From: Symsagittifera roscoffensis
Lineage: Eukaryota > Xenacoelomorpha > Acoela > Convolutidae
Direction of reading: 5' to 3'
DNA length: 64,000 bases
Assembly: GCF_963678635.1 (NCBI RefSeq)
Contig: NC_087065.1
Span: forward strand, 68,045,374 to 68,109,373
Part shown: positions 43,555 through 55,500 of the stretch, piece after piece
Layout: the number at the start of each line of letters is the position of its first letter
Position numbering within the stretch: position 1 is the first letter of the stretch
Position numbers and translations under genes: made by a program
The notes under the pieces: generated by a model
The model's database searches: none
Seen by the model: only the letters and a program-made list of their open reading frames with translations
Told to the model about the DNA's origin: nothing

Positions 43555-46500
43555 GTAAGTCTCGTTACACAATTAACTAATGTTTCATCATTTGCCTAAA
43601 AATATTTACCTAAGGCTTTAAGGGTAGGGTTAAAGCCTTTTGGATTAATGGTCTCGATTTTCGGGCTGAACACTGTTTCTGCGGTTTAAGCAGCTGAATC
43701 CTTAGTTAAAAGGTTTTCGCTGAAAAGGTTCAAAAGAAGACTCGACCATTTTTTGAAATTAGTTTCAAATTGCTTTATTTTTAACTTACAATCAAGTTAA
43801 CATTCTTCCCCCTAAAATGGGGCGGATGTTAATTTGGTGTGAAAAAATTAGTTGAATGATAAGCTTTTAGCCTTTCTATTGTTCAGGTTGAGCTAGTTCT
43901 GTGCGTGGTGTTTGTGCAGTACTTCGCCAGTCGTAAGCGAAGGGAGTGTGGCTCATTTTTAGTGTGTATCTTGGGACTGCTAGTGGCCCTTTTGAGCTCA
44001 TCTCTCCTTCCTGTTGACATATTCCTAGTCTCATTCGCAAAGGAAAATGGACAATTCAAGGTACAACTAAATGCAAACTTTTTATAGAATCAGCCTTGAA
44101 AAATTAAGCTTTGGTTACGGCTCTTTTTCCTCGCTACAATCTCACACGAGCATCAGTTTTTAGTAATGAGTGGTTTTACAAGGTTGGTTGACTACATATA
44201 TGTTTGTCATGACCTAATTAGTCTGCATGTCAATTTTCAAAACAATCGGACAATGTGATCAACAAATTTACTTTTCAAAAGTGAAATTAAGTTTTAGATT
44301 TCGAAAGTGAAACTTAATGTTAGATTCCCAGCGGAATAAAAACTTCACCTTCTGGTCCCAAAAAGTTTTCTCAAATTGAGTTAATTGTATGAAACAAATG
44401 TCAATCCTTAATTTGTATTGAAATTCAAAGAGAGTTAAAGCCGAATTTCTTTTATATGTACATTCGAAAGCCGAAGTTTTTCAGAAATAAATTAGTTTTT
44501 TTCTGTTTCCATGCGTTCATTGACTATTTACAATTGACTTTTGGCTATATTTTAACTTTATTTTTTAATGAAGAATTTCATGCTGTTTTGAATTATCCGC
44601 ACGAAACGTATAGAACTTGCAATTTAAAGCGTTTTTTATCAAGTTGGGTTAACATTAGGTGAAAAATGATGAAAACAGACCTTGCGTAAAATTTCAGCAG
44701 CAATAATATCGTGTAGTTTGTTGCGAAATTCGGGCCCAATATTATATATCAAAAATGGATCATTTTTGGCTTTTTTTGTCAATCACAAGTTACGCTACTA
44801 CTACCGGGTCAATTACTGCCAAAACATTTGATGCCATCATTTTTTACCTAAAGTCAACCCAATTTGAGAAAAACGCGTTTTAAGTTTTTTTTTGCTTTTT
44901 GCTCGGATACTTTAAATCAGCACTGTAGCATTGTATGAAATTCATGCAGATCATGATTTAGGTTCGATCATTTGTTTTAGGAATGGGCTGCTTCAAAAGA
45001 GAGCCGAAATGAGATGAACGAGTTGATGCAATATGCCTATTACGGTAATAAATATGGCATTTTTTAAACCTCAATAATTGTGAAGGATACGATTTATGTA
45101 AATCGAACATCCGTTTTCATTTAGAGAATAATTGTTACTGTTTATCTCGTAAGAAACTATAAATGAGGAATAATCAAAGTAAAGTTGCGAATATGGATCA
45201 AATGCAATCATCTTGAAACTTTTTCTTGAGAAAGTTTCATTTGTTTCTTGAAGTTTCATTGCGTTTTTTCTTTTGTTCCTCTGGTCTTAGTTTATCTGTT
45301 AACAACCCATAAATTAGGAATCATCAAATTAAATCTACGAATATAGATCAAATACTGAGTAAGAGTTTAAGAATATTAATCTCGACACTGATCTGATTTG
45401 AAGTTTTTTGCTGTCTTTGTTCAGGTCTCTATGGACTGGACATGCTGTTCGTGTTTGGAATTCTGCCCTTCGCCTTCTTCTACAACCAGAGTAGAGACGA
45501 GGCAGATGAGGACAACCACCTCTCTTCCAGATGTGTCTCTGCTCTCAAGTGGACCACCGCATTCGTCTTATTTGCAGCACTCCTCCTCACTTTGGGGTTA
45601 GTAGATCAAATCTATGCAAAGAAACATAGGAAAACCTTCCCCCTAAACCAGCCAAGTGAGCGATACCCTTTGTAAACTTATTTAGTGGGGGGATTGCTTA
45701 TTTGGTTCTATTATACAAATAGTACAACAATGGGGGCGGGGCTATTATCATTACAGAAGGACGGAATGCGCGAAAATTTTTAACCAGTTAACATTAATTG
45801 AACTGTCCGAAACGTACTGATCAATAAGCCGCCCTTTTTATTTTTTTTTCATTCTGAAACTGAATTCTGATTGGCTAATGACTTCAAATTTTGGTCCTTC
45901 TAGCATGATATACGTCTCTCAATTGCACGAATTCCATTTAAAAAGTATCCAGATTTTGCTACTTAACGCACTGAGTCGTTATAAGGTGGAATTCGGGCCA
46001 GCATTTCAATGCAAAAAATCAATACAATTTAATATCGTGATAAGTTATACGTTATAATATAGTGTTTTCAAAGAGCTCGGAAAAGAAATTTGGTAGATAA
46101 GAGACGTCTGATTTAAAAATAATTAACATCGACAAATTAATTCTTCTCTTCTTCGACGTCGAAAACACTTTTTTAAAAATCCATTCTACCATTCTTCCCC
46201 CTCCTTGAAACAATCCTAGATCCGCCCCTGCTACCATGAAAAAGTTTGGAGTTCTACACTAATGATTCCTCGATTCAAATAACTTATCGACGTTGTCAAC
46301 TTCAGGGCTCTGATTCCGTTGCGTGAGACTCCTGGATCCAATTCATCTATCTCAGATCTGGAGTGGATCATTCCGAAATTGGGAAATGACCGTAAGCTAA
46401 AACTACAATTGATTTATTATCCAGCTAAATAAATCAACGTTAATCCTGGCAGATTTTTCCCGTAGCAAAAGGAATACCAATTTTTGGATATGTGAATTTT

Positions 46501-49500
46501 TGACTATATTTTTGAAGATGATAAAATGTGAAGATCATAATATTTCAACATTTTTTTGTGGCTCAAATTTAGTCAAATATGTGCCTAGTTGTTGATTTTG
46601 CGATGGCTTGAGTGAGTATTTTTTGTGAGCAGGTGGCGAGAACAGTCTGGCGCTGGTCGTGAACATCTTCACCACGCTCGGAGTATTCTTCCTCTGCTTC
46701 TACGGGGTACTGTCTATTTAATAATTATTATTTACGAATCAACTCTTGCTTCTAATTAAACAGAAATTTTACTCATGGTATTAAAGCTGAGTAGGCAACA
46801 AGAATTGGGCCTTGCTTTTCCAGACTAGCGCTACATAATTTGATCTGATAGACTTAGAATTTTGAAGGTTTTTTCAAGTTTGGCAGGGGTGGATTCGATC
46901 CCCTCATCAACCAAAGGGCTCCCCTTTGGTAATATTTCTGACATCTATTTTTGCCCTAAACTTTTCCTTTAGCGCCAATATGTACAAATTTTGAAGGGGA
47001 GTACGTCCGAAAAGTTCCCACAAACGGCATATCTGATCTGTTTATCATCAAAAGTTTTCCTATCGACAAAGTTTTTGAAATATTTTTGAAATCCGCCTTC
47101 CCTTGAAAATCCTAGAACCGCCCCCTTAAATTGGTTGTTTACCATGATAGTAAAATCACAGCGTATGTGGGGGGTGTCATAGTTTTGTTGATACTACGCT
47201 GGGAACTATAATGGGAAAAAATTCATTCACAAACGAACATGTTAAAAAATCAGTACAGATGCATTATTCATTGATAGAATTGTTGCTAATTTTTATGCAA
47301 TTTGCTTAATTTTGATCTCTTTGGTGGTTTTCCATTGCAGGCCTATGGGATGGCTGCGATGCCCGTCAGTTGGATCTTCGGTCGGCTGTCTCTGGAGAGC
47401 ACACGTGACGATCTGGTCACTTCAGAACAGGCTCTTAAAGTCCGCATCGAGTCGGCCAAGAAAAGGGTAAGTCATTTATTGAATCATCGTTACTTCTTTT
47501 TGTTTACACTAACGAGCGTAGTGTATAGTATGAATATCTTTTTTTATCCTAAGTTGCGATTAGAAGTGCTGTTTTGTGGCAATTTTGCGATAATCACGAT
47601 ATGTAGTACTGGATAATTTCATAGCAACTGTTTTCTGCTAGTATTTGCCGTGGCTGAGAGGTTAAGTAGTGCAATTCTTGATCTCTAGGTCGCAGCTTCG
47701 CCTCTAAGCTGCAAAGTTTTTGAAACTAATTCCCTGCTTATTTCTACTTTTTCTTATTTCACTTTATAGAGCTACTTTTTTGTCAAGTTCTGGCTAGTGT
47801 TTGCGAGTTCGCCGCCGTGTTTATATTTGGTGTCATTTTTGCTGCATAGCATTGGCAATTGATTAGCATCTGTAGCTGCTTCATTGGTGGCTAGTGTTAG
47901 CTAACTGTCAAGGGCCCGTGGAGCAGATGCAATACGAGAGTCTCATATTCCCGAAAATTTTTGTTTTTTAGGGCTTGTTTCTTACCTTCTGTTATTTCAC
48001 TTTTTAGAGACTCCTTTTGTCAATTTCTCACTTGTGTTTGCGAGGTGCAGATTTGCCTCTGTTTCAGTTTTGAACTTCGGACTTTTACACAAGTAAACGC
48101 TTATTATAAAATGCGTTAACTTTTTCCCATCTTAACTCGCCCACGATTGTGCTCAACGTTTGTGATCAATTTCATTGGTGGGCGAGTTTTTGGAAGTATT
48201 TTATCCAAGTTGTTAGCTTGCTTGGTATTCACTGTCTGGCTGTCGTTGAGCGGCATTGGATGAGTAGTAAAGCGCATAACTCTTAACACGAAGGTAGACG
48301 GTTTTAATCCCACTTGGTTGCCGGTTTTCCAATATCATCGGCCTCTTCGAGTTAGGAACGACTACCCTGCATTGGTAAGGGCCGTTAGAAAATACTATCA
48401 GAGATGTTTAATCTCCAACTCAGGAAGGCGAATGCTTGATTATGCGAAATTCTGCGGCTTGAATCCCGTATCAGCCGAGTTCTTTTTGCTTTACAAAGCT
48501 TATTTATTTACACTAGCCAGAGTAGTGTCATATTACGCATTTTTTTCCAACCCAACTCGTAAAGAAAAGTGATCATTTTGGTGTATTGTATTGGTAGCTC
48601 AAAAGGATGTATTCTGCAATTTTTCAGTGCTAGTTTTTGGATTCTGTAAGCTGCACAGTAGGGCGGTCGACTTGAAAACTTGGATATCAGAGGACTGAGG
48701 TTTGACTCTTGTATAGGTCAATTTGCTTTTCAAAACTCATTACTATTTTAATTTTCCTGCTTTTTTTAATTTTTTTTTAAACCTTGTAACGTTACTTGGC
48801 GCTTTTTGCTGTGTTTGCAAAAAGCAGTTTTGCTTTAAAAAAGTTTTTGTGGCTCCCTCTTGCTTTCTTATTTGCGAAGTATCGCTTTGCACTTGTCCCA
48901 TTTTAACTCTTGAACAAGACGGCTCGTATATCAGGGCAAAGCCCTGAATGTTACGACTGTCCCTTAATTCATATCGATTAGTTTTTGGGAAAAGAAAAAT
49001 TTTGAAAACCTATTAACTTTGTACAATATCAAAGTGTAAATGTTGAGTCGTACAAAATTAATACGACCGATCCGATTAGCTTGCCTCAATTCAATTTGGA
49101 TCGATTTTGATGTGCGGGATAATTCGCTAGGCATAAATAATTCGCGTTACGCTCTCAGCAATATGAATAAATTCTTCAAAGAGCGCATAATTTAGTCCAG
49201 AAAATGGCCAATTTGGCAATTTTCAAACCCTCAGAACTTTACAAAAAATAATCAGAGGGCTGAATAAAAAAACCACACCGAGGATAAATATTTCGCTTTT
49301 TGCGAAAGTAGGAACAATAAACAACTCGCATTGAATACTAACTACACTGAAACACCAAGGAAAACCAATCTGACACTAGGGCCGTCTCACCGACTAGTAT
49401 CTTGCATGTTTTCAAATTTCCCTTTACTCTACCAAATTAGCCAGGCGAAGATTTCATTATCATTATGAAATATATGTAAGTACCGAATATTTTAAAAAAA

Positions 49501-52500
49501 GTCAAAAACATAGAACTTGAGCTTAGCTCAATTTTGAGATAAAAGTACAAATAAATGTAGGTTTATATGATTTAAGCATGATAGCTGGCTGCTGTATTTC
49601 CATTATTTCGCGCTTAGCTAAAACCAATCAATTTCCTGTATTGAATTTGAAGTTTCACGCTCGAGAATTGCAATATTTTTTACGCTAGCGATTAGCAAGC
49701 GTTATCAAATCGGAATTAAGTCTTACAACCAGTTTAAAAAAATCAATTGAATCACTATTAAGCACTTATAAATCACTATGCAGCTGACATGCGCATTTCA
49801 TTAAAATTCAGTTTTAACTAATGGGTGGGATTCAGTTTTAACTAATGGGTGGGTACTAGTTACTACATGATAGTTTCAGGGGGGACTTGAAACTTTTTAA
49901 AGTTTTTTACAAAATTTTTTTTCGTCTCAACTGGCGTCTGCTCCAGATTCCCGGCCGTGTTTCCGCTTGTTAAATTTTGTTCATTTGCCAATTTAAATTT
50001 CAAATGCCTTGCTTGACATTTTTGCCTAAAATTCCTGTTTGATAAAAACGGGTGTTATGAAAATGTACGGGAATGTTTTCTTTTTTTATTTTTTGAGATG
50101 CTTTGGAAAATTTTATCACTTTTTGCAAAAAGTTAAGTTTCAAAAACCTTTCTACCGATTTTGAAAAAAGGAGGGTCCATAGAAAGATTGTTTAGATTAT
50201 TTTGTGCCTGCATACTCCTCTAGTCTCTTTTTGCTTTACCCCTTTATCTACTACCTTCGAAAAAGTCTGTGGGGGGAATATTTGACGAATATTTTCATCT
50301 TTTTGGTTTCTCAAAAACTAACCTTCCAAATCTGAAATCTTGGCTGCAGTGAATAGAACGAAGGTGAAAGCTCCCTCATTTTCACCCCACCCAAATTTTT
50401 TACATATAAAATTTTGGCCCTCGGAATAGTAAAATTTTTGACTTTTTTGGCCGTTTTTTTCAGGGGAGCTTCACACTACCCGTTATATCCACGGAACCCA
50501 CAACCTCAGGCTTGACCGGTTAGTTTTTGAGAGAAATCAGAGTTTGTGGGTTCAGTGGAGATAACGGGTAGTTTGAAGCTCCCCTGTATTAGTGGCCACA
50601 ATTTTTCCACAAAAAGTTATCGTCCTCGGAAAAGTCTTTTTTTTTTAGCGTGTTTTATCTAAATTTTACGAATTTTACCAAAAAAATTCCCTCACATATC
50701 CTAGATTTTAGGTAAAATCTAAAGAAAAACCTGAAGAGTTCCTTTGCATACCCGACACATCAATTGTTTTGACACAAAACATTATGGCCCTCAGAAAAGT
50801 CAAAATTTTCTTTTTTTGGCCATTCTCGAAAACTACCCTGCCAAACCTGGGCTTTTGAACTCAATCGGAATTGCTGGTTATGTTAATCTCCTCTGGATAA
50901 GCAGCTTCTTCCAAATACTTTAAAACGAAAAGCTATGATTCTCGGAATTTCTGATTTGTTGACCGTTTTTTGGACTTTTCTCTAACTAACCTGCCAAATC
51001 TGATATCATAGGTTTAATCGACACAACAGGTTGTTGGTAGCGTACCTTAACTATTTGCTACGCTCAATTTTTTCTAGGTTACTCCTCAACTTTTAATCTG
51101 TTCAAGCTCAATTTTGATTTTTCGCGGTTTGATTAGTGATTTCTTTTTAGTGATTTCTAATTGTTAGCCTAATTGTTGTGATAAACTTATTAAATAGTTT
51201 CAGAGAGTGATGAAACACTAGTTGCCATTCTTTGGGCACTGACTACTAACTTCAGCATATTATCCTTGACACCAACAGCACCATTATTCCTGGCATTTTC
51301 CTGGCTTCACACGATTCTGTAAGTGGTAAACGTATAACTGAATTCAACAGCCTTATTGCTCATAAATTTAAGAAAAAAAAGTATCAAATTGTTCAGCATA
51401 AACGACTATCAGTCAATCTTCTTTGATGAAGTACATTTGATGCGTTCTGTTAGTACTTTAAAAAATGCAATCATGGAAAAGGTGCTACCATTATCCAGCT
51501 TATCACCTCGAGTTGTTTCTCCGAATACTTCCAACTCTAGGGGCCCAGCGCACCCTCAGAGGAATCGTATGAAACCTGGTTCAAGCCAAGTCTCGTGGGG
51601 CCCCGAGCACCCAAAGAATCTTGCGAGCCATGATTTCAGCAACAATCAAACCTACAATTATATGAATACCAATCGTAGTATTTATGACTTACGCCATAAT
51701 AGATACTATCCATACTAATGTTGTTTTAGTAGTCTATTACCCAATGATCTGGATCTATCAAATTTATGTTTAGCCAATGGCTTTTAAAGACTCTCCTTAT
51801 TTTCTCCCTTTTAACTAGCATTCCCATTAATTACAATGTACCCAACAGCACCGCACTACTCAAAACTAGAAACATGACGTCTAACCGCCACTTTAGATTC
51901 ACAGCTGGCATCTAATGCGCAGTTGTGTTACTAACCTTTCAGATTGGAATGTTGGAAATCCTGCTTCTTCAATGTGGGGACATCGAAGTCAATCCAGGTC
52001 CTGCACTTTCATATGAAATCCTGGCAAACAAAGCAAAGGAACACCACAACTTCCTCAAATATATAACTCTAAATTGTAGAAGCATAAAGAACAAACACGT
52101 GGAAATACGTTTCTTGTCAGAAATAGTTGACTCAAACACAATTATCGGTCTTACGGAAACCTGGCTTGACGAAACATGCGATCATAAAACTTATTCATTC
52201 TGCAAAAGAACCCATGAAATTTTTAGATGCGACCGTAGCAAAAAATGCACTGGTCAACACGCAGGTGGTGGTACTCTTCTTCTTATTCCGAAAATATTTA
52301 ACCCTAAGATTCGAGAAGATTTAAATTATCTGCGTCCCTCCCATTTTGAAGGACTTTTTGTGGAATATAGCCAATCATCTCACAAAAATCAAAAAGACAG
52401 ATAATTGCTATTGCCTACAATCCACACAAACAATTCAAGGAAATTTTTATAGAAGATACACTAAAGGGTATCGATTACGCTGCGTCTGAAGCGCGAGATG

Positions 52501-55500
52501 TTACGATTTTGGGTGATTTCAATATTAACTACTTGAATAAACATGAAGCTAAATTTCTCAGCGATTCTATTAAACCATACAATTTGTCAATAACCAATAA
52601 GTCGATACCGACATACAACTCTAAAAACAGCCAATCCATTTTAGATAACATTATAACAACCAAATCTCTTTGTAAAGAAACTATTGTAGAACCACCTATA
52701 AACACGGACCATTTAATAACAATGTGTATTAGCAAACTAAAACGATTCGAAAAAGCCATTTCAATTCGAACTTTTCGCTTCAACAAAACCAATTATTGTA
52801 AAAATAGGTTCTGCGAGGAACTTAAACAGAGTCCATGGTTTCTCGTCTACCAAGAAAACGATGTCTCTAAAATGTTAATAAAATTTGAAGATAATTTCTC
52901 GCATGCCCTAAACGCTCACGCACCACTAGAGCAGAAGTATATCCGAAATAAACCGCAGCTACAGCTGTCTGTTAAAGTACTTAACTCAGTCAATAGACCT
53001 TTAAAACAGGAAACAGAAAATCTTCTAAAGGCATATCAATTATCAAGAACAGATGCCAATTTTGAAAACTATAAACGAATAAGAAATAAATACAACAATC
53101 ATCTAAAACATTTATACAAGAAAGAGAAAACAGCCCAATTCAAAATGCTTGACTGTCCAAAAAACAATGGAATTTCATAAACTCTATCAGGAACACCATG
53201 AAACAGTCAACGCAAATAGGTGATCTACGGAATTCGTTTGGCGACACTATAATTGAAAATAAGAAGAAAGCAAATTTCCTTAACTACAGGTTCTCAACAT
53301 TAGTAGAATACAAAAACGCAGATCCTCCCATAGATGTACCAACTGAGTACAGTTTACACAGCAAAACAAATAGGCACTTTCAATTCAGGTTCATAACTCA
53401 CAAAGAAATGAAAGATGCAATTTTATTACTTCCCTTAAACAAGCCATTAGGACCAAGCAAAATCCCTGCTTGGGCTCTAAAAGACAGCATTAATACTGCA
53501 AACCCAATTCTTACGATGATTATCAATGAATGCATCTCGAAATCCGTATTCCCATATACCTTAAAAAAGGCACACGTTTTTCCCCATATTCAAAAAAGGC
53601 GACTCGACAGATCCAGTAAATTATCGTCCAATTTCTATTACACCCACTCTATCGAAGTTGTTTGAAAAATTTTTTCATCCCAAATTCACGAATTCTTAGC
53701 AAATTCCAATATTCTAAATCCATAACAATTTGGCTTTCGTCCAGGTTATTCAACTAATGATGCTCTTTTATACACAACAGAAAAAATCAGATTCCATCTC
53801 GATAAAAATAACAGCAGCGGCTGCATTTCTTGATTTATCTAAAGCATTTGATTCACTCTCTCATTCAGTCCTTGAAAGGAAACTAAGTCACATTGGCTTT
53901 GAACAGTCAGCAACAACTCTTATTAAGTCATTTTTAGAAAACAGACAGCAATTGACAATAGTAAACGGCGAACACTCCGATTGGCTTAAATTAGAGCAAG
54001 GTGTTCCCCAAGGTACTGTACTAGGACCACTGCTGTTCAACTTGTATGTAAATGACTTGCCACAAACAATAGACAAATCATGTGCGTTAGTACAATAGGC
54101 CGACGACACGACTCTGCTTAGTTTTCATTCAGATCCCGAAACAGCAACAAAGAGCATTTAAAACAATTTCAATAAAATTCTCTTGTATTTTCATTTAAAT
54201 CGATTAATGATTAATGTAGACAAAAGCCAGTTCATTGTATTTTCGGCACCGTCGAAAAAGAAACTAACTGAAAATCTTTCATTGAAAGTTGGAAACTATC
54301 AAGTTAATTTAACAGAGACAGTTAAATTTCTCGGCGTCAATATTGACATAAGCTTAACATTCGACAAAGAAATCAACAAAATTTTACAAAAAATGGCTAC
54401 AGCAATCCAAACGATAAAATGCATCCGGGAGGAAATCCCTCTGCATACTAGAATTCTCCTGTTAAATACTCTTGTACTGAGCCATTTGCACTATCCATGC
54501 ATGCTCTTAAACAGGTTTTACGCAAGATAATATTGAGAAACTCGAAAAACAAATAAAATGGGGAATCAGGATAATAATAAATATAAGCAAACGAGATTCC
54601 GTTACACTTCTAAGGAAACAGCACAAAATTCCTACTGCTCGGAATATAATCGAGTACCGATCAGCACACTACCTTCACAGGTTATGCCGAAACGATGCCC
54701 CAGCTTTCATGCATATAAGATTCCCAAATTCTGAATTCCGCTATAACCATCGAACTGGAACATTACTGTTCCCTTTAACATGTAAAACTGATTTCCTTCG
54801 TAAGTCTTTCTTATTTACATCAATCAGAAACCTTAACACAATATTCCGAACCTTGTTTAATCGAAAACTACCGTACACATTGACAAAAACTCTGATAAAA
54901 AATTTCATCATAAGAAAAGATGACACCCTGTTACCCAATAAGGAGTCTTTCCGCATCCAAGGACATTTATTTTGTTAAATCAATTATTTGATTCGTCCTC
55001 GTAGAAAATTATGTTTTTTCTTGTTATGTTATATAACCATTGCGTAATATTGTACACTAGATTCTTATACAATCAGTTCTGCAACTGCATAAGTATATTG
55101 AAACAATAAAGTGTCCCCTCTCTCTCTCAAGTTCAGTGCATTTTTATTGTTAAAAGGAAGGCGAATTCCACTATGGAACAGCAAATTTATAGAGGTCACG
55201 AAAAACGTGATCGACTTCTAATTTCGAAAATGGAAATTAATTATCAGATTTCCCAGCGAAATAAAAGTTTTACCTATTGATCCAGTTTTCTCAAATTAGT
55301 TTGATTTTAACAAACAAGTGTCCATCATAATTTTTCTACAAATTCAAAGAGTTTAAAGGCCATCTATTTTTTTCTTCGAAATTCAAAAGTTGAAGATTTT
55401 TGAAAAAAAAAAACAGTTTCGTTTCAGTTTCATTGCGTTCATTACTCTTTTCTAACTGTCGGTTGGCAATGTTTTGTAAGAGAAACGTTATGTCTTTGGA

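Larger units (their letters stand above)
47467..51189. other. LMBRD1 intron 8, left part
   Basis: Dense in SINE pieces (47643-48720) and the dispersed repeat at 50100-51010. 48720-50100 shows no recognisable element except a short direct repeat of ATTCAGTTTTAACTAATGGG at 49807-49850. Confidence 0.5.
51190..55130 (+). mobile_element. LINE with an N-terminal 2A-like motif (decayed)
   Basis: A plus-strand non-LTR retrotransposon inside LMBRD1 intron 8. A possible ORF1-like open frame (51356-51718) precedes ORF2. ORF2 begins near 51949 with LLLQCGDIEVNPGP, then the endonuclease (TETWLDE, HAGGGTLLL, MGDFNINYL) and the reverse transcriptase (AAFLDLSKAFDS, GVPQGTVLGPLLFNLYVNDL, ADDTTL, KFLGVNIDISLTF). 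At least five frame or stop breaks make it inactive. The 3' end is near a CTCTCTCTC tract at 55113-55125. The clade looks CR1/L2-like but was not tested. Confidence 0.85.

Noticed and set aside
48318-48572. 84-codon plus-strand frame
   Set aside because: Overlaps a tRNA-like SINE head and shows no recognisable protein; chance frame in repeat DNA.
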